Below are positions 57,287 through 64,000 of a DNA stretch of 64,000 bases, piece after piece. Positions within the stretch are counted from its first letter, which is position 1, and the number at the start of each line of letters is the position of its first letter. The stretch is from positions 248,001 through 312,000 of the forward strand of contig CBDFFN010000007.1 of assembly GCA_965246795.1 (NCBI GenBank), read 5' to 3'. The DNA is from JAJXWB01 sp965246795. GTDB taxonomy: Bacteria > Pseudomonadota > Alphaproteobacteria > Rhizobiales > Beijerinckiaceae. The position numbers were made by a program, and so were the translations under genes. The notes under the pieces were generated by a model, which was not told where the DNA came from, did not search any database, and saw only the letters and a list, made by a program, of their open reading frames with translations.

Positions 57287-59845
57287 TTGACCGTGCACCT
57301 GCCGCCTGACGCACTGGACGAATGCGCGCGCGAGCCGATCCATATCCCCGGCGCTATCCAGCCACATGGGGCGCTGATCGCGCTGACCGTGCCGGGCTTC
57401 GAAGTCACGCATGTCTCGCGCAATGTCGATACCCTGCTTGGCCTACCCGAGGGCAGCATCACGATCGGCAAGGATCTCCGCCAGTATTTTTCGCGCGCCG
57501 TCATCCATGATCTGGGCAACACGCTGCAGGCGGCGTCGATCGCACGCGTGCCGGAACGCCTGCACGGTATTGCCGTCGTCGAAGGTGCGGCGCTCGTCGA
57601 TGTGATCGCCCACGCGACGGCGGACGGCGCGATCTGCGAATTCTTGCCCGCCGCGGGGCCGGACAGCGGGCGTGTCGATTCGGCCGCGCTGCTGCGCGCC
57701 ATGACGGCACGGTTGTCGCGTGCCGTGAATACCGCGCGGCTTCTGAGCCTCGCGGCACAGCAGGTGCGCGCCGTCACCGGCTACGACCGCGTGATGATCT
57801 ATCGCTTCCAGGCCGACCATAGTGGCGTGGTGGTTGCCGAGGCGCTGCGCGGCGGCCTCGAGCCCTACCTTGGCCTGCACTATCCGGCGTCCGACATTCC
57901 GCCACAGGCACGCGAACTCTTCCGCCGCCAGCCGCTGCGGCAGATTCCGGATGTGCGTTACACGCCGGTGCCGATCGTGCCTGGCGGGCCGAACGATCCG
58001 CCGCTCGATCTCACGCTGTCGCAGTTGCGCAGCGCCTCGTCGGTGCATCTCGAATATTTGCGCAACATGGGCAGCGCTGCGACGCTGACGATTTCCATCA
58101 TGCGCGGCGACGCACTCTGGGGATTATTCGCCTGCCATCATGAACGTCCGCGTCGCTTGTCGTCGATGATCTGCGTCGCGATGGAACTGTTTGCGCAGAT
58201 GTTCTCGCTGCAATTAGAGGCGCGTGAACAGGCGTCCGAACTTGCCGATGCTGCGAAGGCGCATGCCGTCGTCGATGCCCTGCGCGAAGCAGGCGTCGAC
58301 CGACCGGTATCGGAGGCGATTGAAGCGATCCGCAATGACGTGCAGGCGTTACTGCCGCACGACGGGCTGGTGCTGTGGATTGGCGGAATCGCGGAGTCAT
58401 CCGGCGTGACACCGCCCGGCGAGCAAATGCCGGAACTCGTGCGCCACCTCCGAGCCGTTTCGCCGAACGACATCTACGCCACGTCGCGTCTCAGCACCGA
58501 ACTCCCAGACGCATTGCGCTACACCGCTGAGGCGAGCGGCGTACTCGCCATTCCGCTGTCGCGCGGGCGGCAGGATTTTTTGATGCTCTTCCGGCGCGAG
58601 GAAGTGCAGACCGTCACTTGGGGTGGCGACCCCAACAAGGCGGTGACGCCGGGGTCGGGTGGTCGCATTGGGCCGCGCCAGAGTTTCTCCGCCTGGAAAG
58701 AGATCGTGCGCGGCGCCTCGATGCCGTGGCGCAAGCCCGAACTGCAGCTGGCCGAGCTTCTTCAGATTCGGTTGCTCGAACTGCTGCTGTCGCGCGCACG
58801 CTATGTCGATGAGGGTCGGCAAGCGGCGGCGGAATCGCAAAAATTGCTGATCGCCGAACTCGGCCATCGCGTGAAGAACATCTTCGCGCTTATCCGCTCC
58901 GTCGTGCGGCAGAGCCGCATCGGTGCGGACACGATCGACAGCTATTCCGGCGATCTCGAACGGCGCATCGCGGCGCTCGCCATCGCGCATGATCAGGTGA
59001 CGCATGTCGGATGGCGGCCTGCATCCCTGCGCCAGCTCGTCGAGGAACAGGCGCGCACCTGGTCCGACGGAACCGTTGGCCGCTTCACGATCGAAGGCCT
59101 GCCGGTGCAGCTCGACGTTCGGGCGCTGCAGGCTTTTGCGCTTGTGCTGCACGAGATGATGACCAATGCCGCGAAATACGGCGCGCTCAGCACACCGGGC
59201 GGCACGATCGCCGTGCGCTGGACGATGGGCGATGCGGGGCTCGCGATCGCATGGCGCGAAACGGGCGGACCACCGGTGACGCCACCGACGCGGCGCGGGT
59301 TCGGCACAACGGTGATCGAGCAATCGATTCCCTTTGAGCTGCAGGGCAAGACCGACGTCCGCTACGAGGCTACTGGCGTCGTGGCAGATTTTCTGATCCC
59401 CCCCGAACACGCCGTCATCGTCGAAGCCGACGAGAAGCCGGCGAGCATCGCGCCGGCACCCGTGATGGCCGACCTTCGCGGCAAGAAATTGCTGCTTGTC
59501 GAAGACAGCATGATGATCGCGCTCGACGCGCAGGCAGCGCTCGAAGCCATCGGCGCGACAGTCGAGATTGCGTCGAGCGTTGCCGACGGCCTTCGCGCGG
59601 TTTCGCTCACCGAATTCACGGGTGCTGTGCTCGATGTGAACTTGCGCGGCGAGACGAGCAGCGGTCTAGCCGATGCGCTTCTCGGCCGACAGCTGCCGTT
59701 CGTCTTTGCAACCGGCTACGGCGACCAGATCAACATTCCCGAGCGTTTTCGCACGATCCCGAAGGTGTCGAAGCCTTACGATGCGGCGACGATCGCTGCG
59801 GCCTTAAGGACGGCCGAACTTCTTGCGGGAATGCCGGCGAAATGA
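57287..59845 (+). CDS. bphP: Bacteriophytochrome histidine kinase with receiver domain
   Basis: An 852-residue photoreceptor, apparently from TTG 57287 (GTG 57293 also possible). The biliverdin-linking cysteine is Cys13 in LDECAREPIHIPGAIQPHG. The PAS-GAF core has the chromophore motif YPASDIPPQARELF near residue 200, followed by a PHY domain. The kinase is HWE type: His527 in LIAELGHRVKNIFALIRS, the N-box LHEMMTNAAKYGAL and WRETGGPP. A C-terminal receiver has Asp783 in AVLDVNLRGE. It senses red/far-red light. The heme oxygenase gene overlaps its end. Confidence 0.94.
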   Translation: MTVHLPPDALDECAREPIHIPGAIQPHGALIALTVPGFEVTHVSRNVDTLLGLPEGSITIGKDLRQYFSRAVIHDLGNTLQAASIARVPERLHGIAVVEGAALVDVIAHATADGAICEFLPAAGPDSGRVDSAALLRAMTARLSRAVNTARLLSLAAQQVRAVTGYDRVMIYRFQADHSGVVVAEALRGGLEPYLGLHYPASDIPPQARELFRRQPLRQIPDVRYTPVPIVPGGPNDPPLDLTLSQLRSASSVHLEYLRNMGSAATLTISIMRGDALWGLFACHHERPRRLSSMICVAMELFAQMFSLQLEAREQASELADAAKAHAVVDALREAGVDRPVSEAIEAIRNDVQALLPHDGLVLWIGGIAESSGVTPPGEQMPELVRHLRAVSPNDIYATSRLSTELPDALRYTAEASGVLAIPLSRGRQDFLMLFRREEVQTVTWGGDPNKAVTPGSGGRIGPRQSFSAWKEIVRGASMPWRKPELQLAELLQIRLLELLLSRARYVDEGRQAAAESQKLLIAELGHRVKNIFALIRSVVRQSRIGADTIDSYSGDLERRIAALAIAHDQVTHVGWRPASLRQLVEEQARTWSDGTVGRFTIEGLPVQLDVRALQAFALVLHEMMTNAAKYGALSTPGGTIAVRWTMGDAGLAIAWRETGGPPVTPPTRRGFGTTVIEQSIPFELQGKTDVRYEATGVVADFLIPPEHAVIVEADEKPASIAPAPVMADLRGKKLLLVEDSMMIALDAQAALEAIGATVEIASSVADGLRAVSLTEFTGAVLDVNLRGETSSGLADALLGRQLPFVFATGYGDQINIPERFRTIPKVSKPYDAATIAAALRTAELLAGMPAK

Positions 59846-60432
59846 GCGAATCAGAGTCCGCGCGGCACGCCCTTCGCCGCGAAACCGCGAAACTGCACAC
59901 CGAACTGGATGCGATGCTGTCGCGCGCCAATTTCGACGACCGCGAATCGTACGCGCTGTTTCTTGCACGACAGGCCGCGCCATTGTTTGCGCTCGAAGAG
60001 GCGATCGATGCCAGCGATTTGCCAACAAGCATCCCCGACTGGCCGCTGCGTCGCCGCACGGAGGCGATCAGCGACGACCTTGCGCGCCTCGGCAGCGTAT
60101 CGCCGTCGCCATCGCGCGCGCCAGAAATGAGCGACGATGCTCTGATGGGCGCACTCTACGTGCTCGAAGGCTCACGACTCGGTGCGAAATTTCTCGTGAA
60201 GCAGGCACGCGCAAGCAGCGATCCTGTCGTGCGTGACGCGACGGCCTATCTCGGCCACGGCGACGGGCAGTCGTTCTGGCCGTCCTTTCTCGCTGTGTTG
60301 GCGAAACGCGAGGATGCGGGGCTCGATCACGCGGCGCTGATCGATGGCGCCAATCGCGCCTTTGCAATGTTTCTTGAAAGCGCGAACGCGGCGCCGGCCG
60401 AAGGCGAAGAGCTGCGCGCGAAGTCGGCGTAA
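59842..60432 (+). CDS. bphO: Biliverdin-producing heme oxygenase
   Basis: A 196-residue protein whose ATG lies in the phytochrome stop (ATGA). The proximal heme ligand is the His in KLHTELDAMLSRA near residue 19. GALYVLEGSRLGAKFL is the distal helix of the BphO family, and QSFWPSFLAVL follows. It opens heme to biliverdin, the chromophore of the adjacent phytochrome. Co-translation fits matched supply of chromophore and apoprotein. Confidence 0.9.
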   Translation: MSESESARHALRRETAKLHTELDAMLSRANFDDRESYALFLARQAAPLFALEEAIDASDLPTSIPDWPLRRRTEAISDDLARLGSVSPSPSRAPEMSDDALMGALYVLEGSRLGAKFLVKQARASSDPVVRDATAYLGHGDGQSFWPSFLAVLAKREDAGLDHAALIDGANRAFAMFLESANAAPAEGEELRAKSA

Positions 60433-60444
60433 CGGGACGCTAGA

Positions 60445-60909
60445 TCAGGCGCGCTTCCATGGACGCGCGTCGCGTACGGTCCAGTCCGTGCTGGTTTCGC
60501 GGCAGGCCGTGCCCTGCACATCTTCCAATCCGCCGTCGGTCTCGACCTTGGCGAGGAACGCGCGGCAGATCTTGTCGTCGGACGGATAGGTCTGCGCCAC
60601 CGGTGTGAACGAGCCTTTGGCGCCGGTCTGCGTGTTTTCCCAGTTCACGACCGAACCGTTGCCCTGCGGATCGAGCGCCGTGCCGAGCGCGGCGCGCGCA
60701 CGGCGCCAATCCTCGGCGTCGAGACGCCGCGAAAGAACGGTCACGCTCTTCGGGATGCTGCCGGTCGCGTCGTCCTGCGACGATTTCAGCGGCGAGAGCG
60801 GAATGGAAACGGCACAGCCGCCGCACGAGCCGAGGAACGCGAAAAGCGCGACAGCACGGCCTTGCCGTGTCAGGAAGCTCGGGAATGTCGCGTACGGTTG
60901 AATCGGCAC
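60445..60909 (-). CDS. Lipoprotein of the RT0821/Lpp0805 surface protein family
   Basis: A 154-residue protein with GTG start at 60909. A hydrophobic segment (AVALFAFLGSCGGCAV) holds a lipobox-like LGSC near residue 29, so it is probably lipid-anchored. VVNWENTQTGAKGSFTPVA, then the two cysteines in DKICRAFLA and GTACRETSTDW, are the family pattern also seen in 17-kDa antigen-like proteins. Role unknown; probably outer-membrane associated. Confidence 0.75.
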   Translation of the reverse strand: MPIQPYATFPSFLTRQGRAVALFAFLGSCGGCAVSIPLSPLKSSQDDATGSIPKSVTVLSRRLDAEDWRRARAALGTALDPQGNGSVVNWENTQTGAKGSFTPVAQTYPSDDKICRAFLAKVETDGGLEDVQGTACRETSTDWTVRDARPWKRA

Positions 60910-60969
60910 GACTGGAACACTCTTCGACGCACCAGCACGCGCGGGCGTACGGCGAAAGGCAACGCTTTC

Positions 60970-61578
60970 ATGGACCCGTTAACGGCCGGTGACTTCACGC
61001 AGGCGACCGACCCGCTCGTCCTGTTCCAGAACTGGACCGCTGAGGCGCGCGCGAAAGAGCTCAACGATCCTGAAGCGATGGCGCTCGCGACCGTCGACGA
61101 AAACGGCCTGCCCGACGTTCGCATGGTGCTGATGAAGGGCTTTGATGCACGTGGCGTCGTTTTCTATACGAACGCCGAAAGCGCCAAGGGCCGCGAGATC
61201 GCGGCGACGCCGAAGGCGGCGGTGTTGTTTCACTGGAAGAGCCTGCGCCGCCAGATCCGCATTCGCGGTGCAGTCTCCGTCGTCACCGATGCGGAGGCCG
61301 ACGCTTATTTCAATTCGCGCCATCGCCAGAGCCGCATCGGCGCCTGGGCAAGCCAGCAGTCGCGCCCGCTCGATAGTCGCAAGACCATGGAAGATGCCGC
61401 TGCGTCGTTCGACCAAAAGTTTCCGGGCGAAGACGTGCCGCGTCCGGCCTATTGGAAGGGCTTCCGCATCGCGCTGGAGTCTTTCGAATTTTGGTCCGAT
61501 GGCGCGTTCCGTCTGCACGACCGCATCACCTACACGCGCGACGGCGACCGCTGGGCGCGGCAACGGCTCTATCCCTGA
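60970..61578 (+). CDS. pdxH: Pyridoxamine 5'-phosphate oxidase
   Basis: A 202-residue FMN enzyme from ATG 60970. Motifs are PDVRMVLMKGFDARGVVFYTN, LFHWKSLRRQIRIRG, SRIGAWASQQSRPL and the C-terminal FEFWSDGAFRLHDR and RQRLYP, which match true PdxH. It makes pyridoxal 5'-phosphate from PNP or PMP. The corA start overlaps its stop (TGATG), so the two are likely co-transcribed. Confidence 0.97.
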   Translation: MDPLTAGDFTQATDPLVLFQNWTAEARAKELNDPEAMALATVDENGLPDVRMVLMKGFDARGVVFYTNAESAKGREIAATPKAAVLFHWKSLRRQIRIRGAVSVVTDAEADAYFNSRHRQSRIGAWASQQSRPLDSRKTMEDAAASFDQKFPGEDVPRPAYWKGFRIALESFEFWSDGAFRLHDRITYTRDGDRWARQRLYP

Positions 61579-62567
61579 TGCTGCGTATCTTCTCGCTTCA
61601 GTCAGGCCGTCTCGTCTGCACGTCCACCGATGGTGTGCCGCACGGCCATGCCGAGATGCCGCGCGCGCTTTGGTACGACCTTTACGATCCGACGCCCGAG
61701 GAGCGCGCTTTTGTCAACGGCAAGGCGCATGTCGATGTACCGACGCGGGCCGATATCGAGGAGATCGAAGTCTCGTCGCGCCTCTATCACGAGGACGACG
61801 CCGACTACATGACGATCACGGCGGTGGCGAAATTCGGCGTCGGTGACGCGCAGGAAAAGACGCCCCTGATGTTCATCCTGAAGGGCGAGACGCTCGTCAC
61901 GGTGCGCTATGCGGTGCTGCGGCCGTTCGAGAATGTCGTCGAGCGCGCTTCGCGTAATGGTGCGACGGGCTCGACCGGCGAACAGGTGATGCTGACGTTG
62001 ATCGAAGCGCTTGTCGACCGGCTCGCGGATGCGCTGGAATCGCTCGGCGACGGCATCGATCGCATTTCGCGAAACGTCTTCCGCAGCAAGGTCGGATCGA
62101 GCAAGGCGCATCGCGATCTCGAAGCGACAATCGAGCAAGTTGGGCGACAGGGCGATCTGCTCGGCCTCGTGCGCGAGAGTCTCGTCAGCTTCAACCGCAT
62201 GATCGGCTATCACGAGGGTCTTGGTGCGCAAGAGCGTCGCTCTGCGGAATCGCGCGCACGCACGATGACGATCCAACGCGACGTCGCGGCTTTGTCGGAC
62301 CACGCGAATTATCTCGGATCGAAGATCGCGTTCGTACTCGACGCGACGCTCGGCCTCATCAATCTCGAGCAAAACCAGATCATCAAGATATTTTCGATCG
62401 CGGCGGTGTGCCTTATGCCGCCGACGCTCGTGGCCTCCGTGTACGGCATGAACTTCAAACATCTGCCGGAACTGGAATGGACGTTCGGCTATCCCATGGC
62501 GCTGGGGCTGATGGTGCTTACAGGCGTTGCACCAGTGGTGTATTTCAAGAAGCGCGGGTGGTTGTAG
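61578..62567 (+). CDS. corA: CorA family magnesium transporter
   Basis: A 329-residue protein from ATG 61578. The N-terminal cytoplasmic funnel includes YDPTPEERAFV and FVNGKAHVDVP. Two C-terminal membrane helices surround the signature YGMNFKHLPEL, with LEQNQIIKIFSIAAVCLMPPTLVASV before it. The GMN motif is the Mg2+ selectivity filter. The final basic KKRGWL is typical. It forms pentameric Mg2+/Co2+ channels in the inner membrane. Confidence 0.95.
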   Translation: MLRIFSLQSGRLVCTSTDGVPHGHAEMPRALWYDLYDPTPEERAFVNGKAHVDVPTRADIEEIEVSSRLYHEDDADYMTITAVAKFGVGDAQEKTPLMFILKGETLVTVRYAVLRPFENVVERASRNGATGSTGEQVMLTLIEALVDRLADALESLGDGIDRISRNVFRSKVGSSKAHRDLEATIEQVGRQGDLLGLVRESLVSFNRMIGYHEGLGAQERRSAESRARTMTIQRDVAALSDHANYLGSKIAFVLDATLGLINLEQNQIIKIFSIAAVCLMPPTLVASVYGMNFKHLPELEWTFGYPMALGLMVLTGVAPVVYFKKRGWL

Positions 62568-62987
62568 TCACGCGCTCTTCAGCGCCGCCACAACCTCGTC
62601 CGGAATTGGCGTCGACTTGATCTTCGTGGGGTCGTCGGGATGCCGGCCCGTCCACACGCGCGTCTCAAAGGCTTCGACGGCGAGCGCATCTGCATTGAAG
62701 AGCCGATGCCGGATGCCGAAGGACGAGCGACCGATCTCCGTCGCCGTCGTCTCGATCCGCACCGTGTCGCCAAACTTCGATGGCTTCAGAAACTTCGCGC
62801 GGGATTCGACGATCGGCCAGCCGATGAATGCAAACCTTTCGCGTAACGACACCTTGTTGAAGCCGGCGTGATCGAACAGGCCCGCCGTCGCGCCGTCGAA
62901 CCATTCGAAAAAGCGTGGATTAAAAACGATACCGGCGGGGTCGCAGTCGCCCCATTCGATATAACGATGGCGTGTCGCGACCAGCAT
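62568..62987 (-). CDS. Acyl-CoA thioesterase (4-hydroxybenzoyl-CoA thioesterase fold)
   Basis: A 139-residue single-hotdog protein. The motif RYIEWGDCDPAGIVFNPRFFEWFD at the start contains the catalytic Asp (GDCDPAG) of the 4-HBA-CoA thioesterase family. FLKPSKFGDTVRIETTATEIG follows in the usual place. It lies 3 bases after the crotonase gene, so both probably handle the same CoA ester. The substrate may be an aromatic or short-chain acyl-CoA. Confidence 0.9.
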   Translation of the reverse strand: MLVATRHRYIEWGDCDPAGIVFNPRFFEWFDGATAGLFDHAGFNKVSLRERFAFIGWPIVESRAKFLKPSKFGDTVRIETTATEIGRSSFGIRHRLFNADALAVEAFETRVWTGRHPDDPTKIKSTPIPDEVVAALKSA

Positions 62988-62990
62988 GCG

Positions 62991-63806
62991 TCAGCCGTGC
63001 GAAACCTTTGCGGCGCGCTTTTCGAGAAAGTCGCGCAGCCGGCGTTTTGCCTCGGCATCGTTGGCGGCAACCGACGAAATCAAAGCCTCCAGCAGGAGCC
63101 CCGTCTGCGGATCGGCATCGGCGATGCGCGGAAGTGCCTGGATGACAGCAAAATTCGACATCGGCGCGTTCTGCGCCACACGTCGCGCGAGTTCTTTGCC
63201 CTTCGCGAGTCCCTCGCCTTTCGGCACGACGTAATGTGACAGTGAGAAGGCCTGCCCGTCCTGCGCCCCGTAGGTACGGCCGGTGAGCATCATCTCCTGC
63301 ATGCGCGAAGTGCCGATCAGCCGCGAGACGCGCACCGAGCCACCGCCACCGACGAAAATGCCGCGAATGCCTTCGGGGAATGCGTAATAAGCGCTCTCTT
63401 CCGCGACGCGGATATGCGTCGACGCCGCGATTTCGAGCCCGCCGCCAACCACCGCGCCATGCATGACGCAAACAACCGGCACGGTGCCGAATTCGATCTT
63501 CGAGAAGGCGCGATGCCATCCGCGCGAATGCGCGACGCCTTGGGTCGCGTCCATCTCATGCGCTTCGCTCAAATCGAGTCCGGCGGAAAAATGGTCGCCG
63601 AGACCGTGCAGCACTACGGCTTTCACGCTTCCCGGCAACGTCTCGAAGAAGCGCTCGACGCCGAGCACCATCTCCATGCTCAGCGCGTTGCGTTTCTCGG
63701 GCCGTGCAAGCGCCAGTAGTGCGATGTCGCCGTCCACTTCGGCTTGAAGCGACGGCGGCAATTCGCAATGCGGCCATGAATGTGCCGAAACGCGCGCGCC
63801 GGACAT
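62991..63806 (-). CDS. Enoyl-CoA hydratase/isomerase (crotonase) family protein
   Basis: A 271-residue crotonase with GGAGAGG upstream of ATG 63806. The oxyanion-hole loops are KRNALSMEMVLGVERF and HGLGDHFSAGLDLSEA near residue 65, and MHGAVVGGGLEIAASTHIRVAE near residue 115. EGIRGIFVGGGGSVRVSRLIG follows, with Glu at the usual first catalytic position. It probably hydrates or isomerises an enoyl-CoA that the next gene's thioesterase releases. Confidence 0.9.
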   Translation of the reverse strand: MSGARVSAHSWPHCELPPSLQAEVDGDIALLALARPEKRNALSMEMVLGVERFFETLPGSVKAVVLHGLGDHFSAGLDLSEAHEMDATQGVAHSRGWHRAFSKIEFGTVPVVCVMHGAVVGGGLEIAASTHIRVAEESAYYAFPEGIRGIFVGGGGSVRVSRLIGTSRMQEMMLTGRTYGAQDGQAFSLSHYVVPKGEGLAKGKELARRVAQNAPMSNFAVIQALPRIADADPQTGLLLEALISSVAANDAEAKRRLRDFLEKRAAKVSHG

Positions 63807-63863
63807 TTTTAGCCCTCTCCCGGACGCGTTTGCGCCCGGGTCAGTTGTTCGAAACGGAAGGGA

Positions 63864-64000
63864 TCAGGCCTGCGGCGTCGCCGAGGTCTTTACGATCTCG
63901 CCAATTTCCTTCGCCTGCTCCTGGAGCGTGGCGATCTGCGACTTCACATATTCGGACTGCAGCTGCATCACTTCCTGCATGTCCTTCGCCTTCACGAGGC
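63864..64000 (-). CDS. Phasin, C-terminal fragment at window edge
   Basis: Translated by hand from the right edge, the frame gives ...LVKAKDMQEVMQLQSEYVKS and continues QIATLQEQAKEIGEIVKTSA to a TGA at 63866-63864. The FAxKLVKAKD...LQ.EYV..Q pattern is the phasin (PhaP) signature, proteins that coat polyhydroxyalkanoate granules. Only the last 45 residues lie in the window; the start is beyond 64000. Confidence 0.85.
   Translation of the reverse strand, partial: LVKAKDMQEVMQLQSEYVKSQIATLQEQAKEIGEIVKTSATPQA

Overview
The window is about 64 kb of GC-rich, gene-dense bacterial chromosome. It reads as an alphaproteobacterium of the order Hyphomicrobiales (Rhizobiales), probably near the Xanthobacteraceae/Nitrobacteraceae. 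Evidence: a phosphatidylethanolamine N-methyltransferase of the rhizobial PmtA type, a sigma-32 with the RpoH box, a short SRP RNA beside dnaX-ybaB-recR, a DnaX without the zinc-binding cysteines, FabI, a polyhydroxyalkanoate protein and a phasin, and several dispersed palindromic repeats of rhizobial style. No transposase, phage gene, tRNA, rRNA or CRISPR array was seen. No gap between genes exceeds 300 bases. The taxon assignment is inference from gene content.

Layout. 1-5974 (mostly minus): DUF1254/DUF1214/META envelope proteins, NnrU, a nucleotide-sugar epimerase, pmtA, mnmA and an SDR. 6055-14489: an M20 peptidase, zwf, a fasciclin protein, a class III CoA-transferase, ispE, a PaiB-like flavoprotein, a large TPR protein and a PHA-system protein. 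14499-16142: a cobalt-type nitrile hydratase cluster whose beta gene carries a one-base frameshift. 16175-20428 (plus): tag, an HD hydrolase, a tyrosine phosphatase, xseB and glyS; glyS contains an in-frame palindromic repeat. 20515-27249: a substrate-binding protein, then a divergent TetR / MFS-HlyD efflux / FAD monooxygenase locus with a clear operator, then csaA. 27250-30238 (minus): SRP RNA, dnaX, ybaB, recR. 30320-32060 (plus): hicA-hicB and a two-gene TPP decarboxylase. 32081-36541: rpoH, an amine oxidase, leuD, a MaoC dehydratase and a PNPOx-like protein.

37186-42536 is a likely catabolic/uptake locus: a Rieske oxygenase with a periplasmic binding protein on one strand, divergent from a MarR regulator, an ABC ATPase and a fused permease/binding protein of the quaternary-amine type. 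42617-47064 holds an MFS exporter, DUF1330, a dienelactone hydrolase, an LNPQPLPP-repeat protein and aroC. 47110-51159 is the most unusual gene: a 1349-residue membrane-anchored, single-module NRPS of the Pls/PosA type, related in architecture to epsilon-poly-lysine synthetase. 51280-57166: a histidine phosphatase, a TauE permease, fabI, an ECF sigma/anti-sigma pair, a DnaJ-like protein and a histidine-rich zinc CDF exporter. 57287-60432: a bacteriophytochrome kinase overlapping its heme oxygenase, so chromophore and photoreceptor are made together. 60445-64000: a lipoprotein, pdxH, corA, a thioesterase, a crotonase and the end of a phasin.

The strongest leads are the Pls-like synthetase, the repeat embedded in glyS, the broken nitrile hydratase beta gene, the Rieske/quaternary-amine locus and the efflux/monooxygenase locus. 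All families are known; what looks new is specificity, context or sequence state. Translation starts were chosen from ribosome-binding sites, overlaps and family N-termini. No database search was possible.
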